From assembly GCF_021698975.1 (NCBI RefSeq), contig NZ_SSXA01000034.1, forward strand, positions 1-37,827: a DNA stretch of 37,827 nt, in the 5' to 3' direction. Below the pieces are notes generated by a model, which had not been told where the DNA came from, ran no database searches, and was given only the letters and a program-made list of their open reading frames with translations. The stretch is from Blastococcus sp. KM273128. GTDB lineage: Bacteria; Actinomycetota; Actinomycetes; Mycobacteriales; Geodermatophilaceae. Positions 1-7,604 of this stretch are shown piece by piece (the first letter of the stretch is position 1; each line of letters opens with the position of its first letter). A program made the translations under genes and the position numbers.

Positions 1-45
1 CCGCACCGCCCGCTCACGGAACTCGGGCAGGTACCTCTTGGGCAT
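1..45 (-). CDS. IS3-family transposase OrfA, N-terminal fragment
   Basis: Only 15 codons are inside the window: M-P-K-R-Y-L-P-E-F-R-E-R-A-V-R. This matches the usual opening of IS3-family OrfA proteins, a helix-turn-helix DNA-binding subunit of the transposase, commonly M-P-x-x-Y-x-x-E-F-R-x-x-A-V. A GGAGG sequence sits about 8 bases upstream of the ATG. The gene is cut by the window edge, so the rest of OrfA and the frameshifted OrfB cannot be seen. Identification rests on a short peptide and is tentative as to family. Confidence 0.5.
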   Translation of the reverse strand, partial: MPKRYLPEFRERAVR

Positions 46-97
46 GGCGCCATCCTCCTGGACTCACAAGGAGGCGGCATCAAACCCGTGACGGTTC
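1..97 (-). mobile_element. End of an IS3-type insertion sequence (partial)
   Basis: Read on the minus strand, the DNA from about base 97 begins TGAACCGTCACGGGTTTG. It continues through a non-coding leader and a ribosome binding site (GGAGG at 54-58) into a transposase-like start. Starting with TG is typical of IS3-family terminal inverted repeats. The boundary at base 97 is inferred from this, and from the integrase frame becoming recognisable just to the right. The other end lies outside the window, so the inverted repeat and target duplication cannot be checked. Confidence 0.5.
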
Positions 98-935
98 ACT
101 CCGCCACATCGAGTCCCGCGCGCTGGACAGCGCCGCCACTCGGGCGGCCAACCGTGAGGCCGCCGGGCGGGAGGTCCGCACCAGCACCGCCGGTGGCGCG
201 AAGTACAACGCAGTGGGCGCCTGGCGGCGCATGTTCAAGGTCGCCGTCAAGGACCGCCACCTCGCGAAGGCCTTCGACCCCTCCCAGGAAATCAGCAAGC
301 CCAAGCGCAGCGACGGCACCCGCATGGCCTTCGAGCAGTTCCAGCTCGACGACGTCTGGGCCGTGGCCACCGGAACCGGCGACGACCCCGTGCTCGACGA
401 GCACGTCCTGGAGACCATCCTCATCGCCGGGGCCCGCCAGGAGGGCATCCTCAACCTGACCCTCGGCGGGCTGGACCACGTCGAGTGCACCATTCGGCTC
501 GACGAGTAGTTCGGCAAGGTCGTCCACCAGCCGGTGCCCGACTGGTTCATCGCCAAGCTGCACGCCTTCGCGGTCGGCCGGGGTGCAACCCGGCCCGGCG
601 ACGCCGTCTTCCGCTACCACCCGGGCGGCCGCCGGCGCGGAGCCCCCATCGGCAGCCGCCGCTTCGACTACCTCTTCGAGGACCGCATCCAGGCCCGCCT
701 GCCCTGGGCGGACAAGGAGCAGGTCACCGGCCACACCGTGCGGCACCACGCCATCACGGTGGTCGAGCGCGAGTTCAGCCACGCGGTGTCGGTGGCCTTC
801 GCCAGGCACGAGCCCGAGGGCGTCAACGGCCGGTACACGGTGGCCCGGCCGAAGGAGGTCGCCGCGGCCGTCGTCGCGCTCTACGGCGGCGACCACCCCT
901 GGCTGCACCGCGAGCCGCGGCCGCGCACTGACTGA
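98..935 (+). pseudogene. Tyrosine recombinase (phage/ICE-type integrase), disrupted
   Basis: One reading frame runs from about 98 to 935 and is broken by a TAG at 507-509. On both sides of the stop it encodes a tyrosine recombinase. The left part looks like a core-binding domain (a basic, helical stretch around 180-300). The catalytic arginine is probably at 435-437, in a G-A-R-Q-E-G context. After the stop come H-T-V-R-H (His at 732-734, Arg at 741-743) and the probable nucleophile tyrosine (834-836) in N-G-R-Y-T. The true N-terminus is missing where the insertion sequence enters. With a lost start and an internal stop the gene is almost certainly inactive. A stop-codon reading error is possible but would not restore the N-terminus. 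It probably once mobilised an island here. Confidence 0.75.
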
Positions 936-955
936 CGCCGTCGCCGCCCGCAGGG

Positions 956-975
956 GCCCCACCGCCGGGTGGGGC
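956..975 (+). terminator. Hairpin downstream of the integrase remnant
   Basis: GCCCCAC (956-962) pairs perfectly with GTGGGGC (969-975) around a six-base loop, 21 bases after the integrase stop. There is no T-run, as is common for terminators in very GC-rich actinobacteria. I see no gene in the rest of 936-1307 (about 370 bases). It holds this hairpin and the promoter/operator region of the copper ATPase. Confidence 0.4.
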
Positions 976-1190
976 ACCTGCGGCGTTTCGGCGGGGATCT
1001 CCGCACCGCCGTCCGGCCGTGTGGAACCCCGGGGTGCTCATCACCCAAGGGCGGTCGGCGGCTGCACCCGGGCGGGTGGGCAGGTCTCGGTGGGCCCCGT
1101 CCTCGCCCTCCAGGCGCCGCCGCGTCGGCGCGCGATCGGCTCGCCGGCCGGCGTCACCGGCTGAACCGCAAGCCGAGCAGGGCTGTGGAA

Positions 1191-1207
1191 ATACCCTAGG
1201 GGGGTAT
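1191..1207 (+). promoter_or_regulatory. CsoR-like copper operator overlapping a promoter
   Basis: ATACCC (1191-1196), a five-base spacer TAGGG, then GGGTAT (1202-1207) form a perfect inverted repeat. It closely resembles operators of the copper-sensing repressor CsoR in actinobacteria, which have TACCC and GGGTA half-sites around a G-rich centre. A TATAAG sequence (1205-1210) that could be a -10 box overlaps the right arm, so a bound repressor would block the polymerase. The operator is about 100 bases before the copper ATPase start. No csoR gene is in the window, so the repressor must be encoded elsewhere. Confidence 0.7.
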
Positions 1208-1307
1208 AAGGTTAGCGTCGGTGCAGGTCCCCCGGCGCTGCCACTCACCCGTCTCCGGCGGGTCCGGCGGCCGGCCGGTGGAGCAGTGCGAGGCAGAGGG
1301 GAAGGTC

Positions 1308-3608
1308 ATGTCAGATCCGACGAACGGCCCGGGCCGCCACGCGGGGCAGCCGGACGCGGCGGTGCCCGGCCACCACCACGGCCACGGGCCGACGCACGGA
1401 CAGGGACTGCCGGTCGCCGCCGGCGACGGCCGCGTGGGCGTGGAGGACCCGCTGCGCGCCGCCGCCGGCTCCACCCCCGACGGCCACGCGGTGCACGGCG
1501 GGCACGAGGACCACGGTGGCCAGGGAGACCTCGGCGGTCACGCGGCGCACGGCGGGCACGCCGGCCACGGCGGTGATCACGTGGCGATGTTCCGTCGGCT
1601 GTTCTGGCTGATGCTGACGCTGGCGGTGCCGACGGTGCTGCTCAGCGGCATGTTCGCCGACATCGTCGGCTACACGCTGCCCGACGTCCCCGGCCTGGAG
1701 TGGGTGTCCCCGGTGCTGGGGACGGTGATCTACGTCTGGGGTGGGTGGCCGTTCCTCACCGGCGCGATCGGGGAGATCCGGGCCCGCAAGCCCGGGATGA
1801 TGCTGCTCATCGGCATGGCCATCACCGTGGCCTTCCTCTCCTCCTGGGGCTCGACAGTGGGCCTGCTCTCCCACGAGCTGGACTTCTGGTGGGAGCTCGC
1901 GCTGCTGATCGTGATCATGCTGCTCGGCCACTGGCTGGAGATGCGATCGCTGGCCCAGACCTCCTCGGCGCTGGACTCGCTGGCCGCGCTGCTGCCCGAT
2001 GAGGCGGAGAAGGTGGTCGGCGACCAGGTGGTCACGGTGCCCCCGGCCGAACTCGTCCTCGGCGACGTGGTCATCGTCCGCCCCGGCGGCCGGGTGCCGG
2101 CCGACGGCGAGGTCGTCGACGGAACCGCCGACGTGGACGAGTCGATGATCACCGGCGAGTCCAAGCCGGTGCGCCGCGGGGTCGGCGACACCGTGGTGGC
2201 CGGCACCGTGGCCACCGACACCGCGATCCGGGTGCGGGTGGCCGCGGTCGGGGAGGACACCGCGCTGGCCGGCATCCAGCGGCTGGTTGCCGAGGCGCAG
2301 TCCTCCACCACGCGGGCTCAACTGCTCGCCGACCGAGCCGCCGGCTGGCTGTTCTGGTTCGCCGTGACCGCCGCGGCGATCACCGCCGTCGTGTGGAGCC
2401 TCTACGGCGCGCCGGACAGCGCGCTGGTCCGGGTGATCACGGTGCTGGTCATCGCCTGCCCGCACGCCCTGGGGCTGGCGATCCCGCTGGTGGTGTCGAT
2501 CTCCACGGAGCGGGCGGCCCGCGGCGGGCTGCTGGTCAAGGACCGCGGGGCGATGGAGCGGATGCGCACCGTCGACACCGTGCTGTTCGACAAGACCGGC
2601 ACACTCACCAAGGGTGAGCCGGCGGTCAACCACATCGCCGGCGTCGACCGCACCGAGGACGAGGTGCTGGCGCTGGCCGCGGCGGCGGAGGCCGACAGCG
2701 AGCACCCGCTGGCGCGTGCGATCGTCGCCGCCGCCCGCCAGCGGAACCTGCCCGTGTCCCCGGCGGCGGAGTTCCGTGCGTCGGCCGCGGTCGGGGTGAC
2801 TGCCACCGTCGACGGGCACACCGTCGCCGTCGGCGGGCCGAACCTGCTGACCGAGCACGGCCTGGCGCCACTGGCCGACACCCGGCCGTGGGCAGCCGAG
2901 GGCGCGACGGTGCTGCACGTCCTCGTGGACGGGGACGTCGCCGGAGCGCTGGCCCTGGCCGACGAGATCCGGCCGGAGTCCCGGCAGGCGATCGACGCCC
3001 TGCACGCCTTCGGCGTCGACGTCGTCATGATCACCGGCGACGCCGAGCCGGTCGCCCGCGCGGTGGCCGCCGAGCTCGGCATCGACCAGGTGTTCGCTGG
3101 GGTCCGTCCGGAGGACAAGGCCGAGAAGGTCGCCGTCCTGCAGTCCCAGGGCCGGGCCGTGGCCTTCACCGGGGACGGCGTCAACGACGCACCAGCCCTC
3201 GCCCGGGCCGATGTGGGCATCGCGATCGGCGCCGGCACCGACGTGGCGATCGGCTCCGCCGGGATCATCCTGGCCTCCTCCGACCCGCGCGCGGTCGTGT
3301 CGGTGATCCGGCTGTCGCGGGCCAGCTACCGCAAGATGCAGCAGAACCTGTGGGCCGGCGCCGGCTACAACCTGATCGCGGTCCCGCTCGCCGCCGGCGT
3401 GCTCGCCCCCATCGGCTTCGTCCTGCCGATGGAGGTCGGCGCGCTGCTGATGAGCCTGTCCACCGTCGTCGTGGCGTCCAACGCCCAGCTGCTGCGGCGG
3501 CTGGACCTGCGCCCGGAGGCCAGCGTCGCCGAGGTCACCGCCGGCCGGCTGGCTCCGGAACGGCGGTCCGCGGCGGCCGCCGAGCCGACCGCGGCCGGGC
3601 GGCGCTGA
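1308..3608 (+). CDS. copB: Copper-translocating P1B-type ATPase, CopB-like (CPH type)
   Basis: This is a membrane pump that uses ATP to export copper (or silver) from the cytoplasm. The 766-residue product has a histidine/glycine-rich N-terminus (about residues 15-95) in place of the CXXC domain typical of CopA. Then come membrane helices, the actuator motif T-G-E-S (282-285), the intramembrane metal motif C-P-H (384-386), the phosphorylation site D428 in D-K-T-G-T-L-T, the P1B signature H-P (466-467) and G-D-G-V-N-D from residue 622. CPH together with the His-rich tail is diagnostic of the P1B-3/CopB group. I chose the ATG at 1308 because it has a purine-rich ribosome site (AGGGGAAGG) just upstream; an in-frame start at 1221 would add a tail with no such site. 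A CsoR-like operator precedes it. Confidence 0.93.
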   Translation: MSDPTNGPGRHAGQPDAAVPGHHHGHGPTHGQGLPVAAGDGRVGVEDPLRAAAGSTPDGHAVHGGHEDHGGQGDLGGHAAHGGHAGHGGDHVAMFRRLFWLMLTLAVPTVLLSGMFADIVGYTLPDVPGLEWVSPVLGTVIYVWGGWPFLTGAIGEIRARKPGMMLLIGMAITVAFLSSWGSTVGLLSHELDFWWELALLIVIMLLGHWLEMRSLAQTSSALDSLAALLPDEAEKVVGDQVVTVPPAELVLGDVVIVRPGGRVPADGEVVDGTADVDESMITGESKPVRRGVGDTVVAGTVATDTAIRVRVAAVGEDTALAGIQRLVAEAQSSTTRAQLLADRAAGWLFWFAVTAAAITAVVWSLYGAPDSALVRVITVLVIACPHALGLAIPLVVSISTERAARGGLLVKDRGAMERMRTVDTVLFDKTGTLTKGEPAVNHIAGVDRTEDEVLALAAAAEADSEHPLARAIVAAARQRNLPVSPAAEFRASAAVGVTATVDGHTVAVGGPNLLTEHGLAPLADTRPWAAEGATVLHVLVDGDVAGALALADEIRPESRQAIDALHAFGVDVVMITGDAEPVARAVAAELGIDQVFAGVRPEDKAEKVAVLQSQGRAVAFTGDGVNDAPALARADVGIAIGAGTDVAIGSAGIILASSDPRAVVSVIRLSRASYRKMQQNLWAGAGYNLIAVPLAAGVLAPIGFVLPMEVGALLMSLSTVVVASNAQLLRRLDLRPEASVAEVTAGRLAPERRSAAAAEPTAAGRR

Positions 3609-3614
3609 CCGGCT

Positions 3615-3644
3615 CCGGCCGCCGGGCACCGTCCCGGCGGCCGG
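3615..3644 (+). terminator. Strong hairpin after the copper ATPase
   Basis: A perfect 12-bp stem (CCGGCCGCCGGG at 3615-3626 pairing with 3633-3644) closes on a six-base loop, seven bases after the ATPase stop. It probably terminates or attenuates transcription into the next gene. No T-run follows. Confidence 0.55.
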
Positions 3645-3681
3645 GACTGCGGGCGTCGTAGCCTCGCTGAGGAAAGGGGGG

Positions 3682-4182
3682 GTGGGCATGGCGGCACGAG
3701 GATGGGCAGCGCTGCTGCTGCTGGCCGCCGTCTTCGCCATGCACGGCCTGCAGTGCACCGCCGTCGGCACCGATCACACGGCCGGACACGGCACTGCAGG
3801 GATCGCTGTGGCCCCCGCCGAGCAGCTCGAGGGTGGTCTGCACGCAGGGGCGGTGAGCCCCGGCCCCGACGCGCACAGTGCCGTCCACGACAGGAACCCC
3901 GGCAGCGTGCACGCCGCCGCCGCGATGGCTGCCGCCGCCCCTCTGGCCGGCCTGCTGACCGCCGGCCACGACAGCACGGCGCCGGCCGGAGCGGCCGGGC
4001 ACCTGTGGACGCTGTGCCTGGCGGTGCTCGCCGCCGGGCTGGCGGTGCTGGTCGCCCTGCTGCTGCCCCGCCTGCTGACGCTGCTGCCGGCGGCGTGGGC
4101 GCGGCTGCGCGCGCACGCCTCCACCGGCCTGGCGCCCCTGCGCCCGCCGGACCTGCACGCCCTCTGCCTGCTGCGGATCTAG
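3682..4182 (+). CDS. Small membrane protein of the copper cluster (DUF6153-like)
   Basis: The product has 166 residues, with an N-terminal hydrophobic segment (W-A-A-L-L-L-L-A-A-V-F-A-M-H-G-L-Q-C) and a C-terminal one (about residues 112-133). The middle is His/Ala-rich. The H-G-L-x-C element at the end of the first helix, and the position beside copper genes, resemble actinobacterial DUF6153 proteins of unknown function; that assignment is from memory and tentative. The start could be GTG 3682 or ATG 3688, both behind an AGGAAAGGGGGG ribosome site. The His and Cys residues would suit a metal-related role at the membrane, but this is inference. Confidence 0.75.
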   Translation: MGMAARGWAALLLLAAVFAMHGLQCTAVGTDHTAGHGTAGIAVAPAEQLEGGLHAGAVSPGPDAHSAVHDRNPGSVHAAAAMAAAAPLAGLLTAGHDSTAPAGAAGHLWTLCLAVLAAGLAVLVALLLPRLLTLLPAAWARLRAHASTGLAPLRPPDLHALCLLRI

Positions 4183-4285
4183 GCCGACCGCCTCCACCGC
4201 CCCCGCCTCAGCGCCCGTGCTGGCCCGGCGGCGGTGTACGCGCACGTCCACCGGCCAACTTCTGCAGCTTCAGGAGACATCCACC

Positions 4286-4927
4286 ATGACCCGCACCACC
4301 GCACGCCTGACCAGCCTCACCGTTGCCCTGCTCGCCGGCGCACTCGCCCTCGCCGGCTGCGCCGACGACGACAACGACGCCGCCGGGCACGGCTCGATGA
4401 TGAACGACACCGGCTCCTCGGCCAGCTCCTCGGCCGCGCAGGCCGAGTTCAACGACGCCGACGTCACCTTCGCCCAAGGCATGATCCCGCACCACCGGCA
4501 GGCGATCGTCATGGCCGAGCTCGCCGAAGGACGCGCCGCCGACCCGCGCGTGCTCGACCTGGCCGCCCGCATCCAGGCCGCGCAGGACCCCGAGATCGAG
4601 ACGATGTCCGGCTGGCTGCAGGACTGGGACGCCGACGGCGGCCACATGGACGGCATGGACGACGGCATGGGTGCCATGGATCACGGCGAGGGCGGGATGA
4701 TGTCCGAGGGCGACATGCACGCGTTGATGTCCGCCACCGGCCCGCAGTTCGACCGCCTCTTCCTCGAGCAGATGATCGTGCACCACCAGGGCGCGGTGGA
4801 GATGGCGGCCGAGCACTCCGCGAACGGCCGCAACGCCGAGGCGCTCGCGCTGGCCCAGTCCATCCGCGACAACCAGAACGCCGAGATCGCCGAGATGCAG
4901 CAGCTGCTCACCGAGCTGGGCGGCTGA
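4286..4927 (+). CDS. DUF305 lipoprotein, probable extracytoplasmic copper binder
   Basis: This is a 213-residue lipoprotein with a signal peptide and a lipobox L-A-G-C around residues 21-24. The mature part has two DUF305 repeats, each with a paired-histidine motif (M-I-P-H-H-R-Q-A-I and M-I-V-H-H-Q-G-A-V). They flank a Met/His/Asp-rich loop (G-H-M-D-G-M-D-D-G-M-G-A-M-D-H). DUF305 proteins such as cyanobacterial CopM bind copper through Met and His, which fits the cluster. The ATG at 4286 is chosen for its ribosome site (CAGGAGA, 4271-4277) and because the signal peptide starts there; longer in-frame versions would bury it. Confidence 0.9.
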   Translation: MTRTTARLTSLTVALLAGALALAGCADDDNDAAGHGSMMNDTGSSASSSAAQAEFNDADVTFAQGMIPHHRQAIVMAELAEGRAADPRVLDLAARIQAAQDPEIETMSGWLQDWDADGGHMDGMDDGMGAMDHGEGGMMSEGDMHALMSATGPQFDRLFLEQMIVHHQGAVEMAAEHSANGRNAEALALAQSIRDNQNAEIAEMQQLLTELGG

Positions 4928-4933
4928 CCCGGC

Positions 4934-4969
4934 CGCGGCGGGGCCGGCGCTCAGGCCCGCCCCGCCGCG
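4934..4969 (+). terminator. Hairpin between the two copper-cluster lipoprotein genes
   Basis: CGCGGCGGGG (4934-4943) pairs perfectly with CCCCGCCGCG (4960-4969) over a 16-base loop, just after the DUF305 stop. It may be a weak terminator or an RNA-processing hairpin. Confidence 0.35.
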
Positions 4970-5010
4970 CACCGGCCCGGTCCGCCCTCGCACCGCCCTG
5001 GAGCATTCGG

Positions 5011-5874
5011 ATGCCCACGAACCGCACCGCTCGCGCCGCCGTCGCCGGCGGCGTCCTGCTCACCCTGCTGACCGGTTGCGCGGCCACCGACGAGTTCGCC
5101 ACACCCGCGCCGGGCGACACCCTCGGCACGCTCCCGGCCGCGCACGTGCACGCCGTCGCCGTCGATCCCGGTGACGGTGCGCTGCTGCTGGCCACCCACG
5201 AGGGGCTGATCACCGTCGCCGACGACGGCCGGCCGGCAGCCGTCGGCCCGGTCATCGACCTCATGGGATTCACCGTCGCCGGGCCCGACCACTACCTGGC
5301 GTCGGGGCACCCCGGGCTGCGCACCGACCTGCCCAACCCGGTCGGGCTCATCGAGAGCACCGACGGCGGGGAAACCTGGGCGCCGCTGTCCCGCGCCGGC
5401 GAGTCCGACTTCCACGCCCTCACCGCCCTGCCCGGCGGGGGTGCGCTGGGCTACGACGGGGCGCTGCGCCGCACCGCCGACGGCACCACCTGGGAGCAGC
5501 TGGCCATCCCGGCCGAGCCGCACACCCTCACCGCCACCCCCGACGGCCACGTGCTGGCCACCACCGGCGCCGGGCTGCTGCGCTCCACCGACGCCGGGGC
5601 TACGTGGGCGCCGGTGGACGACGTGCCGCTGCTGCAGGTGGTGACCTGGTCCGGCGACGGCACCGCCGCGGTCGGCATCACACCGGACGGGGCGGTGTGG
5701 ACCAGCACCGACGCCGCGGCCAGCTGGACCCAGCGGGGGCAGCTGGACGGGGCGCCGCAGGCGGTGGCCGCGACCACCGCCGACGGCGAGCTTCGCGTCC
5801 TCGTGGCGACCGACCACGGCCTGCTGGAGTCCACCGACGGCGGCGCCACGTTCACCACGCTGTTGAGCACCTGA
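5011..5874 (+). CDS. Asp-box (BNR) repeat beta-propeller lipoprotein
   Basis: The 287-residue exported lipoprotein has its lipobox L-T-G-C at about residues 20-23. At least five Asp-box-like repeats (S-T-D-G-G-E-T-W, T-A-D-G-T-T-W, S-T-D-A-G-A-T-W, S-T-D-A-A-A-S-W, S-T-D-G-G-A-T-F) predict a beta-propeller. Such proteins are often auto-named sialidase or glycosyl hydrolase, but Asp boxes are structural and no sialidase active site is evident. Homologues of this type are often seen next to DUF305 genes, so a role in copper handling at the cell surface is likely but unproven. The ATG at 5011 is selected because the signal peptide begins there. It is convergent with the next gene. Confidence 0.85.
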   Translation: MPTNRTARAAVAGGVLLTLLTGCAATDEFATPAPGDTLGTLPAAHVHAVAVDPGDGALLLATHEGLITVADDGRPAAVGPVIDLMGFTVAGPDHYLASGHPGLRTDLPNPVGLIESTDGGETWAPLSRAGESDFHALTALPGGGALGYDGALRRTADGTTWEQLAIPAEPHTLTATPDGHVLATTGAGLLRSTDAGATWAPVDDVPLLQVVTWSGDGTAAVGITPDGAVWTSTDAAASWTQRGQLDGAPQAVAATTADGELRVLVATDHGLLESTDGGATFTTLLST

Positions 5875-5906
5875 GCCGCCGCTGACCACCTGAGCCGCCG
5901 CGCCGG

Positions 5907-6545
5907 TCAGCCGGTCGGGCAGTCGCGCAGCGCCGAGCCCTCGAACTCGGGGACGGGTCGGGCCTGCGCCTCCTCGGGCGTCTCGGCCTCCCCGTTCTCC
6001 TCGATGTCCTGGATCAGCCACTCCATCTCGGCGATCTCGCGCTCCTGGGCGCGGATGATCTCGACGGCGAGCTCGCAGACGCGGACGTCGGTGATGTCGG
6101 CGCGCTCGGAGCGGGTGATGGCCAGCGAGTGGTGCGGGATCATCGCGCTCATCCAGGCGGAGTCCTGCACTGTGGCCTGGGTGCGGTCCAGCGCGATCCC
6201 TCCGCCCAGCAGCAGCAGGCTCACGGCCACGATGGCGATGTTGCCCTTCATGTTCTTGTACATGTTGAGCATCCAGGCCAGCATGACCAGCCCCATGGTG
6301 CCGCCCATGGTGATCGCCATGAACACGCGGCTCTGGCTGAACTGGACGTGGCTCCACTCCCAGGTGCCGGCGAACATCGTCCAGTACATGACCACCATGG
6401 ACGTGGTGATCATCGCCGCGAAGCGCAGGTACATCTTCCGCTGCATCTTCTTCTGCATCCCACCGTCGTCGGAGGCGTCGTGGTGGCCGGACTCCTCGCC
6501 GCCGTGCCCGCGCGAGTGGTCCTCGTTGCTGCTCTTGGTCGCCAT
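5907..6545 (-). CDS. Membrane-anchored DUF305 protein
   Basis: The 212-residue product begins with a His/Asp-rich cytoplasmic tail (residues 1-30). Three transmembrane segments follow (about 38-58, 71-90 and 98-117), then a C-terminal DUF305 domain with M-I-P-H-H-S-L-A-I and a conserved helical stretch (A-Q-E-R-E-I-A-E-M-E-W-L). The DUF305 part would face the outside or periplasm-like space. The ATG at 6545 gives M-A-T-K; the longer upstream frame contains no typical start region. It lies downstream of the copper-storage gene on the same strand (128-base gap), so the two may be co-transcribed. Its role is presumably copper binding or sequestration at the membrane, inferred from family and context. 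Confidence 0.87.
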   Translation of the reverse strand: MATKSSNEDHSRGHGGEESGHHDASDDGGMQKKMQRKMYLRFAAMITTSMVVMYWTMFAGTWEWSHVQFSQSRVFMAITMGGTMGLVMLAWMLNMYKNMKGNIAIVAVSLLLLGGGIALDRTQATVQDSAWMSAMIPHHSLAITRSERADITDVRVCELAVEIIRAQEREIAEMEWLIQDIEENGEAETPEEAQARPVPEFEGSALRDCPTG

Positions 6546-6673
6546 GGGTTGGTGTTCCGTTCTCTCGCCGACCGGTCTCCGGGGGCCGGGCGTGGGTGGT
6601 CGTGCCTGCCGACGTCCCGGCGCCTGGTAGGGGCCTGGTGCGCCGGGACGCCTGCTGGTTCGGGCCGGGTCGG

Positions 6674-7081
6674 TCAGCCCAGCGAGCTGATGAGGTCGCG
6701 GCACGCCTGCTCGCAGCGCCGGCAGGCCTCGGCGCAGACGCGGCAGTGCTCGTGCATCTCGGCGTGCTCGGCGCACTCGTCACCGCAGGCCTTGCACGCC
6801 GCGGCGCAGGCCTCGAGCACCGCCCGGGTGAGGTTGGCGTCGTAGCCGGTGTGCCGGGACAGCACCCGGCCGGTGCTGTCGCACACGTCGGCGCAGTCGA
6901 GGTTGGTGCGGATGCACTTGGTGAGCTCGGCGACGGTGTCCTCGGACAGGCACGCGTCGGCGCAGGCGGTGCAGGCCTGGGCACATTCGAAGCACGCCTC
7001 GATGCACTCGCGGAGCTTGTCCTTGTCCACTCTGCCGAGGTCCTTGGGGTAGGTGTCGAGCATCTGCGCGGCCACGGTCAT
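6674..7081 (-). CDS. Four-helix-bundle copper storage protein (Csp3-like)
   Basis: This 135-residue cytosolic protein contains 18 cysteines, nearly all spaced C-x3-C or C-x2-C along predicted helices (for example C-I-E-A-C-F-E-C-A-Q-A-C-T-A-C-A-D-A-C). It matches the Csp/DUF326 fold, in which inward-facing cysteines of a four-helix bundle load many Cu(I) ions. There is no signal peptide, so it is of the cytosolic Csp3 type rather than exported Csp1. The ATG at 7081 has a GAGGAGG ribosome site just upstream. It is divergent from the ArsR regulator, with the shared palindrome 7153-7174 between them, so it is probably under that regulator's control. Confidence 0.92.
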   Translation of the reverse strand: MTVAAQMLDTYPKDLGRVDKDKLRECIEACFECAQACTACADACLSEDTVAELTKCIRTNLDCADVCDSTGRVLSRHTGYDANLTRAVLEACAAACKACGDECAEHAEMHEHCRVCAEACRRCEQACRDLISSLG

Positions 7082-7152
7082 GGCTACCTCCTCGGATCTC
7101 CGGCGCCGGAGGGCTCGGGTGCCGCCCGGGGCTGTCGCCGGCGGATCCGTGC

Positions 7153-7174
7153 TACCCGTAGATCCGTACGGGTA
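7153..7174 (+). promoter_or_regulatory. Perfect inverted repeat, probable operator of the divergent csp/arsR pair
   Basis: TACCCGTA (7153-7160), six bases, then TACGGGTA (7167-7174) form a perfect 8+8 inverted repeat. It lies 72 bases from the copper-storage start and 25 bases before the ArsR-type start. A shared site in a divergent region is the classic position for autoregulation. The half-sites TACCC/GGGTA are also those of the operator at 1191-1207, but the spacing differs. Which protein binds is inference. Confidence 0.6.
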
Positions 7175-7198
7175 TGGGTGCATCGGAGGTGTTTCTCG

Positions 7199-7579
7199 AT
7201 GTCCGAACCCACCCACGCCCATCCGGTCGATCCCGAACGGGTCGCCCACGCCCGCGACCGGCTGCCCAGCCGCGATGAAGCGGCCCAGCTGACCAGCGTG
7301 CTGAGCCTGATGGCGGACCCCACGCGTGCCCGCGTGCTGTTCGCCCTGGACATGGTGGAGGAGCTGTGCGTCGGCGACCTCGCGCTGGCCCTGGAGGCCA
7401 ACGAGGACGCCGTCGGGTACGCGCTGCGGCTGCTGCGTACCGCGGGGCTGGTGGTCAAGCGCAAGCAAGGGCGCGTCGTGTACTACCGCCTCGCCGACGG
7501 CTTCCCCGAGCCACTGCGCGAGCACTGCCTGCGCCAGCTGATCGCCCTGTCCCAGGCGCCGGCGCCCGACGAGGGCTGA
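7199..7579 (+). CDS. ArsR/SmtB-family metal-sensing transcriptional repressor
   Basis: This is a 126-residue winged-helix protein. Its recognition region (E-L-C-V-G-D-L-A, followed by the helix to A-L-R-L-L) and wing (K-R-K-Q-G-R-V-V-Y-Y-R-L) closely follow SmtB. Candidate metal ligands are C57 in the E-L-C-V-G motif, H6, H8 and H17 near the N-terminus, and H109/C110 in the last helix. The ATG at 7199 has GGAGGT (7185-7190) at good spacing. The neighbouring genes argue for copper or silver sensing, although SmtB relatives also sense zinc, cadmium or nickel. It probably represses itself and the divergent storage gene through the palindrome 25 bases upstream. Confidence 0.9.
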   Translation: MSEPTHAHPVDPERVAHARDRLPSRDEAAQLTSVLSLMADPTRARVLFALDMVEELCVGDLALALEANEDAVGYALRLLRTAGLVVKRKQGRVVYYRLADGFPEPLREHCLRQLIALSQAPAPDEG

Positions 7580-7604
7580 GGCCGCGCGGCGCGGGGCTCG
7601 CCCC

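Noticed and set aside
1311..3770. An 819-codon open frame antisense to the copper ATPase, and similar long antisense frames elsewhere (for example 12236-14029).
   Set aside because: High third-position GC removes stops in shadow frames. The opposite strand encodes clear catalytic motifs, and these translations show only low-complexity Arg/Gly/Pro/Asp-rich sequence.
4234..5010. Extending the Asp-box lipoprotein upstream to 4234 in the open frame.
   Set aside because: The extension overlaps the DUF305 gene in another frame, is Arg-rich, and would bury the signal peptide.
5011..5874. Calling the Asp-box lipoprotein a sialidase.
   Set aside because: Asp boxes are structural; the arginine triad and nucleophile tyrosine of sialidases are not evident.
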